Shown: one piece after another, positions 33,035 through 41,449 of the stretch
Layout: each line of letters opens with the position of its first letter
How positions within the stretch are numbered: position 1 is the stretch's first letter
From: an uncultured Bacteroides sp.
GTDB lineage: Bacteria > Bacteroidota > Bacteroidia > Bacteroidales > Bacteroidaceae
Assembly: GCA_900766005.1 (NCBI GenBank)
Contig: CAAFTU010000107.1
Coordinates: 1-41,532, forward strand
DNA: 41,532 nt
Reading direction: 5' to 3'
Notes under the pieces: model-generated
The model's input: the letters and a program-made list of their open reading frames with translations, nothing else
Told to the model about the DNA's origin: nothing
The model's database searches: none
Translations under genes and position numbers: made by a program

Positions 33035-33787
33035 ATGAAATTTTTAGGAATTATACCTGCCCGATATGCTTCTACTCGCTTCCCTGCGAAACCCTTGGCA
33101 ATGCTGGGCGGAAAAACAGTCATACAGCGTGTGTATGAACAGGTGGCCGGCGTGTTGGATGATGCATATGTGGCTACGGACGATGAACGGATTGAAGCTG
33201 AGGTGCTCCGTTTTGGAGGAAAGGTGGTCATGACCTCTGTCAATCACAAGAGCGGTACCGACCGCTGTTATGAGGCTTGTACAAAGATTGGCGGTGATTT
33301 TGATGTGGTGGTCAATATTCAGGGCGATGAGCCTTTCATTCAGCCTTCTCAGTTGAATGCAGTGAAAGCTTGCTTTGATGATGCCTCCACCCAGATAGCA
33401 ACGCTGGTGAAGCCTTTCTCGGCCGATGATTCATTCGCCGCACTTGAAAATGTCAATTCTCCGAAGGTGGTGGTGAATGCCAATTGGAATGCTATGTATT
33501 TCAGCCGTTCCATTATTCCTTTTCAGCGAAATGCCGAAAAGCAGGATTGGCTGAAAGGTCATACCTATTTTAAACATATCGGTTTGTATGCTTATCGCAC
33601 GGAGGTGCTGCGCGAGATTACGGCATTGCCGCAGTCGCCGCTCGAGCTGGCTGAGTCGCTGGAGCAACTTCGCTGGTTGGAAAATGGATATAGAATTAAG
33701 GTGGGCATCAGTGAGGTGGAAACAATCGGAATTGACACACCGCAAGATTTGGCGCAGGCCGAGGCTTTTTTGAAGAACAGGGGATAA
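33035..33787 (+). CDS. kdsB: 3-deoxy-manno-octulosonate cytidylyltransferase (CMP-KDO synthetase)
   Basis: 250 aa from ATG 33035 (MKFLGIIPARYASTRFPAKPL). An alternative TTG at 33029 adds two residues and is less likely. It couples CTP with KDO to make CMP-KDO for the lipopolysaccharide inner core and lipid A. Family signatures are the nucleotide-binding PARYASTRFPAKPL, YVATDDERI, VMTSVNHKSGTDRCYEA, NIQGDEPFIQPSQL, and FKHIGLYAYRTEVL. Length is normal. It lies 9 bases after the HPPK-like gene and 3 bases before the M16 gene. The pairing with PBP1A makes an envelope-building operon. Cytoplasmic. Confidence 0.95.
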   Translation: MKFLGIIPARYASTRFPAKPLAMLGGKTVIQRVYEQVAGVLDDAYVATDDERIEAEVLRFGGKVVMTSVNHKSGTDRCYEACTKIGGDFDVVVNIQGDEPFIQPSQLNAVKACFDDASTQIATLVKPFSADDSFAALENVNSPKVVVNANWNAMYFSRSIIPFQRNAEKQDWLKGHTYFKHIGLYAYRTEVLREITALPQSPLELAESLEQLRWLENGYRIKVGISEVETIGIDTPQDLAQAEAFLKNRG

Positions 33788-33790
33788 GCT

Positions 33791-35074
33791 ATGAATCGTA
33801 CGATACAACCCGAGATACAGCCTTTAAAGGATTTACAGATTTTAGTTCCCCAACGTAGTGTCTTGCCCAATGGTGTGCCGCTCACCGTGATCAATGCCGG
33901 TGAGCAGGAAGTGGTACGTATGGATATCCTTTTTGCCGGCGGACGTTGGCAGCAGTCGCAGAAACTGCAGGCTTTGTTTACGAACCGGATGCTCCGTGAG
34001 GGTACTCAACGTTACACTGCTGCGGTGCTGTCGGAAAAACTGGATTATTATGGTTCGTGGCTCGAACTGTCCAGTTCATCGGATTATGCTTATATCACCG
34101 TATATTCCTTGAACAAGTATTTTGCCGAAACGCTTGATGCGGTGGAATCGATGATTAAGGAACCGGTATTTCCGGAAAAGGAACTGCGCACCATTCTGGA
34201 TGCAAATTTGCAGCAGTATTTGGTCAATACTTCCAAGGTGGATTTTTTAGCTCATCGCAGTTTGCTCAAATCGCTCTACGGCGAACAGCATCCTTGCGGA
34301 AAACTGGTCTGTGAGGATGATTTCCGTGCTGTAACCCCCGATGTGCTCCGTAGTTTTTATCAAAGTCATTACCATTCGGGCAATTGCCGGATTTTTCTGG
34401 CAGGGAAGGTCTCGGATGAAATCATCCGTCGTGTCACAGAAACTTTGGGTTCTCCCTTTGGTCAGCATACCTTGCAAGTGTCCCGTCCGGTTTTCCACAT
34501 ACAGACAACGGCCGATAAGCGCATCTTTACCGAGCGGGAAGATGCTATGCAGAGTGCTGTGAAGATGGGGTGTACCACCATTGAAAGGACTCATCCCGAC
34601 TATCCCAAACTGCGTGTGCTGATGACGCTGTTTGGCGGTTATTTCGGTAGCCGTCTGATGTCGAACATCCGGGAAGAGAAAGGATACACATACGGCATTT
34701 CGGCCGGTATTATGTTTTATCCCGATAGCGGTTTGCTGCTGGTTTCTACTGAAGCGGCCAATGAGTATGTGGAGCCGTTGATAGCAGAGGTGTATCATGA
34801 AATCGACCGTTTGCACCAGGAATTGGTGTCGGAAGAGGAAATGACGATTGTACGCAACTATATGTTGGGTGAAATGTGCCGCAATTATGAATCGCCATTT
34901 TCTTTGTCGGATGCTTGGATTTTCGTGGCAACGTCTGGCGTTTCTGATGATTATTTTGCTCGTTCATTGCAGGCAGTCAATGAAATCACTCCGGCAGAAA
35001 TCAGGGATTTGGCTCGGCAGTATTTGTGTAAAGATAATTTAAAAGAGATTGTAGCAGGTAAAAAGATGTCATAA
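33791..35074 (+). CDS. M16-family peptidase homologue lacking the zinc motif
   Basis: 427 aa with two M16 half-domains (about 20-215 and 225-425). The start LPNGVPLTVINA and the block RLMSNIREEKGYTYGISAG (Arg and Tyr of the substrate-binding C-terminal half) are typical. The metal motif HxxEH expected near residues 60-70 is missing, since that place reads LQALFTNRMLREGT. In M16 proteins that work as pairs, one partner has the zinc site and the other does not, so this looks like the non-catalytic partner. No catalytic partner is encoded in the window. There is no signal peptide. It is the last gene of the PBP1A-kdsB operon. Confidence 0.85.
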   Translation: MNRTIQPEIQPLKDLQILVPQRSVLPNGVPLTVINAGEQEVVRMDILFAGGRWQQSQKLQALFTNRMLREGTQRYTAAVLSEKLDYYGSWLELSSSSDYAYITVYSLNKYFAETLDAVESMIKEPVFPEKELRTILDANLQQYLVNTSKVDFLAHRSLLKSLYGEQHPCGKLVCEDDFRAVTPDVLRSFYQSHYHSGNCRIFLAGKVSDEIIRRVTETLGSPFGQHTLQVSRPVFHIQTTADKRIFTEREDAMQSAVKMGCTTIERTHPDYPKLRVLMTLFGGYFGSRLMSNIREEKGYTYGISAGIMFYPDSGLLLVSTEAANEYVEPLIAEVYHEIDRLHQELVSEEEMTIVRNYMLGEMCRNYESPFSLSDAWIFVATSGVSDDYFARSLQAVNEITPAEIRDLARQYLCKDNLKEIVAGKKMS

Positions 35075-35111
35075 ATTGCTTCTTTCCAAAAGAGTTTATG
35101 TAACAGAATTG

Positions 35112-35119
35112 TATCTTTG
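35112..35119 (+). promoter_or_regulatory. -7 element for the MORN-repeat gene
   Basis: TATCTTTG matches TAnnTTTG, 48 bases upstream of the ATG at 35168. No strong -33 element is seen. Confidence 0.5.
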
Positions 35120-35167
35120 CCTCAATTAAATAATAAAAAAGAGAATACAGAGAAATAATAAGAACGA

Positions 35168-36337
35168 ATGAAGAAATATCTATATATGCCGCTTATCGCT
35201 GTGTTTTTGCTGCAGACAGGTGTCTCGGCACAGGAGAACGCAGAGAAAAAAGGGGGCTTTTTCGGAAAAGTGAAGGACGTTTTTTCAACAGAAATAAAAA
35301 TCGGTAACTATACGTTCAAGGATGGAAGTGTGTATACCGGCGAGATGAAAGGACGCAAACCGAACGGTAAGGGAAAAACCGTTTTCAAGAACGGGGATAT
35401 CTTTGAAGGTGAGTACGTGAAGGGAAAGCGTCAGGGGTTTGGTACTTATCTGTTTCCGGATGGAGAGAAATACGAGGGCCAGTGGTTTCAAGATCAGCAG
35501 CATGGCAAAGGAATTTACTATTTCATGAATAATAACCGCTATGACGGCATGTGGTTCCAGGATTATCAGCACGGCGAAGGCACGATGTATTATCATAACG
35601 GGGATTCGTACGTAGGTCACTGGGTGCACGATAAGCGTGAAGGTGAAGGTACGTATACCTGGGCCAATGGTGCTAAGTATACCGGCCAGTGGCAGAATAA
35701 CAAAAAGAATGGTAAGGGGGTCATGAACTGGGATGACAGCTCCAAGTATGAGGGTGATTGGAAGGATGATGTCCGCCATGGAAAAGGTGTGTTTGAATAT
35801 ACCAACGGAGACAAATATGAAGGTGATTGGGCTGATGATATTCAGCACGGCATCGGAATTTATTTCTTTCACACAGGCGACCGTTATGAAGGAGAATATG
35901 TGTTAGGAGAACGTACAGGCGAAGGTACCTATTATCATGCCAATGGGGATAAGTATGCCGGCACTTTTAAGAATGGTGTACAGGAAGGAAAAGGAGTCTT
36001 TACGTGGGCTAACGGCGCTGTGTATGATGGTGACTGGAAGAATAACCAGCGCGAAGGAAAGGGTATTTATAAATGGAAGAATGGTGATGTCTATGAGGGT
36101 GAGTGGAAAGAGAATCGCCCGAACGGACAGGGTACACTGAAAACGGTGACCGGGATGACGTATACCGGCGGGTTTGTCAATGGTCTGGAAGATGGTCCCG
36201 GGGTGCAGACTGATAAGGATGGCAACCGTTTTGAAGGTTCTTTCAAACAGGGAAAGAAGAACGGTCCTTTTATCGAGTTGGATAAAGACGGCAATATATT
36301 GCGAAAAGGCACTTATAAGATGGGACGGGTGATGTAA
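35168..36337 (+). CDS. Secreted MORN-repeat protein (14 repeats)
   Basis: 389 aa. A signal peptide MKKYLYMPLIAVFLLQTGVSAQ is followed by a short linker (KKGGFFGKVKDVF). About fourteen MORN repeats of 23 residues then run to the C-terminus, for example YEGDWKDDVRHGKGVFEYTN and YDGDWKNNQREGKGIYKWKN. MORN repeats form an elongated beta sheet that binds lipids or proteins. No catalytic domain is attached, so a scaffold or binding role in the periplasm or at the surface is inferred. The repeats are well kept in the middle, while the last two or three have drifted. It is monocistronic with a strong terminator. Confidence 0.88.
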   Translation: MKKYLYMPLIAVFLLQTGVSAQENAEKKGGFFGKVKDVFSTEIKIGNYTFKDGSVYTGEMKGRKPNGKGKTVFKNGDIFEGEYVKGKRQGFGTYLFPDGEKYEGQWFQDQQHGKGIYYFMNNNRYDGMWFQDYQHGEGTMYYHNGDSYVGHWVHDKREGEGTYTWANGAKYTGQWQNNKKNGKGVMNWDDSSKYEGDWKDDVRHGKGVFEYTNGDKYEGDWADDIQHGIGIYFFHTGDRYEGEYVLGERTGEGTYYHANGDKYAGTFKNGVQEGKGVFTWANGAVYDGDWKNNQREGKGIYKWKNGDVYEGEWKENRPNGQGTLKTVTGMTYTGGFVNGLEDGPGVQTDKDGNRFEGSFKQGKKNGPFIELDKDGNILRKGTYKMGRVM

Positions 36338-36379
36338 TATTCCGCATGATTGGATAAGCCTTTTGGTATAGATACTGGA

Positions 36380-36422
36380 GAAGAGGTTACACTTGATGTT
36401 GGTGTAACTTCTTCTTTTTTTT
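36380..36422 (+). terminator. Terminator after the MORN gene
   Basis: GAAGAGGTTACAC (36380-36392) pairs with GTGTAACTTCTTC (36402-36414) with one wobble, followed by eight T. Confidence 0.85.
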
Positions 36423-36446
36423 GTTTTATATATCGATAGATATGTT

Positions 36447-36454
36447 TATTTTTG
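36447..36454 (+). promoter_or_regulatory. -7 element of the fimbrillin/protease locus
   Basis: TATTTTTG matches TAnnTTTG, with TTTG (36420-36423) 23 bases upstream. It is 30 bases before the ATG at 36485 and excludes the alternative TTG start at 36452, which lies inside the promoter. Confidence 0.55.
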
Positions 36455-36484
36455 CGGCATAAAAATGTTATATATCAATGTTTT

Positions 36485-37390
36485 ATGAGAAAGTTTTACA
36501 TTAACTTCTTGTCTCTTTCACTTTTTTCGTGGGGGCTTACTGCTTGCAGCAGCAATGACGAGCCGGCAGCTGATGAGTTGCAGTTTTTTCTACAATCCTC
36601 TATTGGGGGAGTGTCTCAAGCAGGAGGGGGGTCTATGTCGCGAACTCCCCAGCTGGATGCTCAAGGTCAGGGTACATTCAGCAATGGTGATGTGAATACA
36701 GTTTTTTTTCTTGACACCAATAATCACTGTCTCGAAAATTTTTCTTATACGTACGGCAAAACGTATTATTGGAATGATTTTCAACTGAACGAGGTAGGGA
36801 CAGAGATGAAAGTTGCTGCATGCTATCCGGCGGTGAAAGCCGATCAGCCGGCCCGCTTTGTGTGGAACGTCACTTCGCTGGAGAATGCAACACCCGATTT
36901 CCTCGCGGCTTCTCCTGTCAGCGTGAAATCGGGAATCACCCAGCAGGTTCCTTTGAATTTTTCTCATTTGATGCATAGACTGGTTGTTGCATTGGAGGCA
37001 GATGGAGCCACCATTACCAATGGTGATCTGGCAGATGCCAAGGTGACTGTTGCTCGTTTTTATCCGGAGTCAGTGATCAATCTGTTTACAGCAACGGTAG
37101 AGGACGTATCGGGTTCTGTGGCTCAAATGCAGGCTAAAGGTACTGGCGTGAGCTTTATTCTTCCTCCGCAGCCAGTAGGGGATATCGAGGTAAAGATTGA
37201 GGTGAACTCTCATGCCCAAGTATTTAAATTGTCAGACCTCAAAGTGGCTTCTTCTCCTTTGACGCACTTGGAAAGCGGCAAGGCCTTTACTTTGAAAGTG
37301 CGGGTGAGCAAAAGTTCATTTACGATTACCGGACAAGGCATTGGTCCTTGGGGAAGTCAGGGAGAAGCCAATGGAGAAATTATAATCTAA
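36485..37390 (+). CDS. Fimbrillin-like surface lipoprotein (Mfa_like_1 type)
   Basis: 301 aa. The signal peptide ends in GLTAC, with lipidated Cys21 followed by SSNDEP; acidic residues after the Cys fit the Bacteroidetes surface-export signal. The body looks like the fimbrillin-like (Mfa_like_1) beta-sandwich fold: VPLNFSHLMHRLVVALEA in the middle, SFILPPQPVGDIEVKIEV later, and the C-terminal WGSQGEANGEIII. Such proteins build or anchor surface pili. It starts 30 bases after its promoter and lies 21 bases upstream of the protease gene, whose N-terminal half shares the same domain (compare ILPPQPIQDI). Probable partner or carrier of that protease. Family call is by sequence pattern. Confidence 0.8.
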   Translation: MRKFYINFLSLSLFSWGLTACSSNDEPAADELQFFLQSSIGGVSQAGGGSMSRTPQLDAQGQGTFSNGDVNTVFFLDTNNHCLENFSYTYGKTYYWNDFQLNEVGTEMKVAACYPAVKADQPARFVWNVTSLENATPDFLAASPVSVKSGITQQVPLNFSHLMHRLVVALEADGATITNGDLADAKVTVARFYPESVINLFTATVEDVSGSVAQMQAKGTGVSFILPPQPVGDIEVKIEVNSHAQVFKLSDLKVASSPLTHLESGKAFTLKVRVSKSSFTITGQGIGPWGSQGEANGEIII

Positions 37391-37411
37391 TTTTTGTAGC
37401 TGGAAAAAGAT

Positions 37412-39160
37412 ATGAAACGAATAATACGATGGGGGGCTCTGTGGCAGCTGATAGCTGTTTTCGCCCTGGCTTCATGTACGGCAGACGAATGGGAGGCAGC
37501 TTTGGTAAGCGGAACAGCAGATGTGGTGCAGATAACTGCTTCCATTGCGTCTCAGGCAGGCACCCGTATGCAGGTGGGAGATAAGGGGAATGAAGCCTTT
37601 CAACTGAATGATCAGATGTCTTTGTTTGTTACCCCAAAGGAACAAGGCGTGACTGCTTTGTTTACCCGCACCTTGGAACTGACGGCTACAGGATGGTCGC
37701 CGGAACTTACATGGCAGGAAATCAAGAGCGAACATGCTAAGTTTACAGCTTTCTATCCGCTTGTGTCCAATCCCAATGCAGAGACCTTTGTACATTCGGT
37801 GGCTACAGACCAGCGGACGAAGGAGGCTTATGCAGCATCCGATTTGCTTTCAGCCTCCGTTGAAGCATCTAAAGGTGCTCCTGTGACGCTTGAATTTCAG
37901 CATCGTTTGAGTCTGATTGCACTTCATTTGACCTCGGAGCATACGTTTACGGCTGAACAGCTGGAGCAGGCAATGGTTCGTGTGCATGCCTGTCCTTCGG
38001 TAGAAGTGCGCGTGGCCGATGGGGAAATCTCTGCTCCAAAGCGTCAGCCGGAGGTGGAAGATGTGGTTTTTCATCCGTCATCCGGTGGCGTCTATTATGT
38101 CATTCTTCCTCCACAGCCTATTCAGGATATATGGAGGGAAGGGTGGATCGATATAACAATTGGTCAGCAGACATATACATATAAAGCTCCTTTGCAGTTG
38201 AATAGCGGCGATGCCTTTACAGCTTTACAGCCGGGGCAGCAGTTGACGTTGAGGCTGAAGCTGGATAAAAATCAGCCGGTGGACGATTGGGCTGGCAAGA
38301 CGGTGTGGACCTACGGATTAAAAAACATGCCGCCTGCTGATGAGTGGGGATACGCTTTCTCTACTGTGAAAGGCGACAAACGTTATTCTACGATGGGGCT
38401 GAAGTGGAAGGCAGACTATGGATGGTATGATTGCAACAAAACCAATCCTTCTGCCGGGTCGGGCGGTGACTCGGAGATGTGTTGGGCTGCAGCTGCTTCC
38501 AATATGATTCATTGGTGGCTCGATCAGAACAAAGAGTATGTGGACCGATTGGGGTATGATGGCCCGAAAGACTACATCCGTTCTACCGAAAGTGCCGTTT
38601 TTAATCTTTATAAAGAAGCTTTTTATAACGAAGGGCAACATTCCTATAATGCGTTAAACTGGTTCTTTACGGGCTGCCCGATGGAAATTGGTGTTGAAAA
38701 TGAGGTGAAGCATGGTTTCTTTAAAGCGGTTTTCGGAGAAAAGACGGAAGTTACAACTTATGTTTCAATATCCGATGACGATGCTGCTGCTTTTTCTGCG
38801 CGTTTGAAGCAGGCTTTCCAGAATCAAGAAGCAATAGAGTGTACTATCTTGTTTAAAAGTGGCTATCTGCATGCCATCAATCTCTGGGGTGCCAAGTTTG
38901 ATGAAAAAGGGGAAGTTTCACACATTTACATCACAGATAATAATGACACCGATTTAGATTCTCAGCCGGAACACCCGTATCTGGATCGATTTCAGACCCA
39001 GGCTGGCATATTGGAGAAAGCTGTGCGATACGAGGCTGGAGGCGGTGTCCTTATGGAGAGCAGTAATCCCGGTGATTTTTCTTTCCGCATCATTCAAATT
39101 ACGACGCTTGGTTTGAAGAAGAAGGAATGGGAAGCTTATTTCAAAGCTCATGCACAATAA
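37412..39160 (+). CDS. Surface lipoprotein: fimbrillin-like domain fused to IdeS/Mac-family cysteine protease
   Basis: 582 aa. The signal peptide ends in FALASC, so lipidated Cys22, followed by TADEWE with acidic residues typical of surface-exposed Bacteroidetes lipoproteins. Residues about 35-290 are fimbrillin-like (LEFQHRLSLIALHL, YYVILPPQPIQDI). Residues about 295-580 align with streptococcal IdeS/Mac (peptidase C66), which cuts IgG at the hinge. Shared blocks are WYDCNKT, CWAAAASNMIHWWLDQNK, HAINLWGAKFDEKG and HIYITDNND. The catalytic set is present: K343 (oxyanion Lys), Cys357, His487 and D509. The segment between Cys and His is about 40 residues shorter than in IdeS. Substrate is unknown, with immunoglobulin an inference from the family. 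Confidence 0.85.
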   Translation: MKRIIRWGALWQLIAVFALASCTADEWEAALVSGTADVVQITASIASQAGTRMQVGDKGNEAFQLNDQMSLFVTPKEQGVTALFTRTLELTATGWSPELTWQEIKSEHAKFTAFYPLVSNPNAETFVHSVATDQRTKEAYAASDLLSASVEASKGAPVTLEFQHRLSLIALHLTSEHTFTAEQLEQAMVRVHACPSVEVRVADGEISAPKRQPEVEDVVFHPSSGGVYYVILPPQPIQDIWREGWIDITIGQQTYTYKAPLQLNSGDAFTALQPGQQLTLRLKLDKNQPVDDWAGKTVWTYGLKNMPPADEWGYAFSTVKGDKRYSTMGLKWKADYGWYDCNKTNPSAGSGGDSEMCWAAAASNMIHWWLDQNKEYVDRLGYDGPKDYIRSTESAVFNLYKEAFYNEGQHSYNALNWFFTGCPMEIGVENEVKHGFFKAVFGEKTEVTTYVSISDDDAAAFSARLKQAFQNQEAIECTILFKSGYLHAINLWGAKFDEKGEVSHIYITDNNDTDLDSQPEHPYLDRFQTQAGILEKAVRYEAGGGVLMESSNPGDFSFRIIQITTLGLKKKEWEAYFKAHAQ

Positions 39161-39244
39161 AGGTGTATTCGGGAGTTTGGTTAAATCTTGTATCAACCGA
39201 ATGATGTAAAAACAGAATGTGAATGTATCAAACTCTTTTTCGTA

Positions 39245-39288
39245 AAGAAACGTCCCTGTCTCAGTTGTCTGGGGCAGGGACGTTTCTT
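39245..39288. terminator. Terminator between the protease and GH51 genes (shared-core family)
   Basis: AAGAAACGTCCCTG (39245-39258) pairs perfectly with CAGGGACGTTTCTT (39275-39288). The core CTGTCTCAGTTGTCTGGGGC matches the shared terminator core in the orientation of the protease gene. The perfect stem could also serve the convergent GH51 gene. Confidence 0.85.
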
Positions 39289-39315
39289 ACTATTTTGTCA
39301 TTTGGAAACTTTTGC

Positions 39316-41292
39316 TTACATTCTCTGTTTAAACTTGTAAATAGCAAAAGTCATAGCTCCAATTTTAGTATCCAGTACGTTACCGTCTATTTGAATGTCT
39401 GATTCTTTGGGAGTAATCAGTTCGGGACAGTCCAGCGTGTTCTCTGCATCCAGTTCATCTGAATGAAAGAGAATGCATTTTCCTCTGTTTAATTGGACAC
39501 TCTTCTTCAACCCTTTGAATTCCAGTTTTATTGTTTGAACCTTGTCGGAGGTGTTCACAATCTTGATGATGTAGGTTTTGTCAGGTTCATCCCATACAGC
39601 ACTTGCAAACAGACCATTTTGTCCTTCCTGACCGCTTACTACTTTTCTGTGCATGGTCAGTGGAATGACATTAGTTCCCTTGTTGTGTCCATACAAGGCT
39701 TGTACATGCCAGCTGCAAGTTCTGACTGAACGAAGGTTGTCAAACCAAATTAAGTCTGGCCGCCATTGCCAACCCTCCGTGTGAGCTAATAGAGGTGCAT
39801 AAGTAGCCATCTCCACCACATCAGCATTGCGTTCTACTCCTGTAAGAAAAGCAGCTTCGAGTAAAGAAGCGTGGAAGTGATTCCATTTTTTTCCTTTTCC
39901 ATGGCAGGCGTACTCTCCGGCAAACACTTTCGGACCTTTGCGGTCGTAATTGTCATACCTGCTGCCTGATTTTAGGAACCAGTCTTCGGGACGGTAAAAA
40001 TGCTCGTCTACAATATCTACTTTCAGTTTTTTCATTTCAGGCCATAGAAATTCGAAATCTTTTCCTTCAGAATTTGGACCTGAGGAACCGATGATTTTAA
40101 TGTCAGGGTGTGTTTCTCGGATTGCTTTTACAAATAGCTTCAGGCGTTCCGGATATTCAGGACCCCATTGCTCGTTTCCTATTCCGATAAATTTCATGTT
40201 GAATGGAGCCGGATGTCCCATTTCAGCGCGTAACTTTCCCCATTGGGTGTCGGTGTCTCCGTTGGCAAACTCAATCAAGTCGAGTGCATCCTGTATGTAA
40301 GGACCTAATTCGTTTACACACACATGGGCTTCAGGTGTATTGTTTTGATATTGGCACGACAAACCGCAATTTAATATCGGTAGCGGCTCTGCTCCCATGT
40401 CTTCGGCAAGAAGGAATAGTTCGTAGAATCCCAGGCCGTAAGTTTGGTAGTAGTCAGGAAAGAAGCGGTGGGTGAAGGTATAGTGCCACCGGTTTTCGTT
40501 AATGGGTCTATTTTCAACCGGTCCCACAGAGTTTTTCCAATTATACCTGGTTGCTAAGTCGGTGCCTTCAACAATACATCCTCCAGGGAATCGGAATACA
40601 CCTGGCTTAGTGTCAGCTAAGGCCTGAACTAGATCTTTCCTGAGTCCGTTTTTTCGGTTTTTCCACGTGTCTACAGGAAATAGAGAAATATGCTCTAAAT
40701 CTATACTTCCTGCTGATGTCAGGAAAATACGTAAATGGGCTTTGGCGTGTGTTTCGCCGGGAGTCAGAATGATTTCATATTTCTTCCATTCTTTTGAATT
40801 AATAGTCATCTCTTGAGAATCAATTACCTGCGATTCTCCCATTGAAGCGTTGTTGATTAATTCTATCCTGATTTTTTGATTCGTTCCTCGAGCCCACGTG
40901 CTGAAACGGTATTGTTCGTTGGCTTTTACTCCTATGCCAAAGAATCCTTTGTTTTCAAGACCTGTGTGTTTGTGAGCATGTTTGTGGGCAGTAAGTCTCA
41001 CATAGTGGGGATTACGTTCAAACGGACCATCCTCTTTTAGGGTGACATTTCCAAAAATATCCCATCCCATAAAATGCTGTGGAAACTCAAATGAGCGGTT
41101 TTTTACTAATTCAGCATATAAGCCTCCATCGGCACCATAGTTAATGTCTTCAAAGAAGTGTCCGTAAAGAGTTGATTTGATTTCTGCTCTAGCTTTATTG
41201 GTTTGAACCACCATATGGTTGTCAACTTGGGCGTACAGACTTACACTGGCAGACAGAGCTAAGGCTGAAAGAAATGTTACGTGTTTGTTCAT
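39316..41292 (-). CDS. GH51 alpha-L-arabinofuranosidase
   Basis: 658 aa. A signal peptide MNKHVTFLSALALSASVSLYAQ sends it to the periplasm or beyond. The N-terminal part (about 70-205) looks like a carbohydrate-binding beta-sandwich (CBM4/9-like) inserted before the catalytic barrel, as in many Bacteroides GH51 enzymes. The retaining pair is visible: acid/base E374 in FIGIGNEQWG and nucleophile E460 in VFAGEYACHG. The barrel also carries GVFRFPGGCIVEG and NCGLSCQYQ. The C-terminal beta domain ends in KIGAMTFAIYKFKQRM. It releases terminal arabinofuranose from arabinan or arabinoxylan. No Sus pair is in the window. No clear TAnnTTTG is seen upstream. Confidence 0.93.
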   Translation of the reverse strand: MNKHVTFLSALALSASVSLYAQVDNHMVVQTNKARAEIKSTLYGHFFEDINYGADGGLYAELVKNRSFEFPQHFMGWDIFGNVTLKEDGPFERNPHYVRLTAHKHAHKHTGLENKGFFGIGVKANEQYRFSTWARGTNQKIRIELINNASMGESQVIDSQEMTINSKEWKKYEIILTPGETHAKAHLRIFLTSAGSIDLEHISLFPVDTWKNRKNGLRKDLVQALADTKPGVFRFPGGCIVEGTDLATRYNWKNSVGPVENRPINENRWHYTFTHRFFPDYYQTYGLGFYELFLLAEDMGAEPLPILNCGLSCQYQNNTPEAHVCVNELGPYIQDALDLIEFANGDTDTQWGKLRAEMGHPAPFNMKFIGIGNEQWGPEYPERLKLFVKAIRETHPDIKIIGSSGPNSEGKDFEFLWPEMKKLKVDIVDEHFYRPEDWFLKSGSRYDNYDRKGPKVFAGEYACHGKGKKWNHFHASLLEAAFLTGVERNADVVEMATYAPLLAHTEGWQWRPDLIWFDNLRSVRTCSWHVQALYGHNKGTNVIPLTMHRKVVSGQEGQNGLFASAVWDEPDKTYIIKIVNTSDKVQTIKLEFKGLKKSVQLNRGKCILFHSDELDAENTLDCPELITPKESDIQIDGNVLDTKIGAMTFAIYKFKQRM

Positions 41293-41408
41293 TGCTGTGC
41301 TTCTCTTAATCTAATATTGGTATTATGATTATGCAGCGTTGATTATTGCCCATGGTTACTTGTTTCGAGCGGAATGGGTTGGTTATCTACGCGTTAGAAT
41401 CTGTTTAA

Positions 41409-41449
41409 ATCACCTAAAAGGCCTTCAATATGAAGGCCTTTTAGGTGAT
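41409..41449. terminator. Perfect 18-bp inverted repeat at the 3' end of tRNA-Lys
   Basis: ATCACCTAAAAGGCCTTC (41409-41426) pairs perfectly with GAAGGCCTTTTAGGTGAT (41432-41449) around a 5-base loop. The right arm covers the last bases of the tRNA-Lys gene (minus strand). It is followed on that strand by only TTTAAA, so it is a hairpin terminator with a weak T-run, or a processing signal. Confidence 0.7.

Noticed and set aside
36452..36484. TTG start for the fimbrillin-like gene
   Set aside because: The TTG lies inside the -7 promoter element, and the signal peptide begins at ATG 36485.
36485..37390. SusD-like or pilus-operon major subunit
   Set aside because: No SusC partner, usher or other fimbrial genes nearby. 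The pattern fits the general fimbrillin-like family only.
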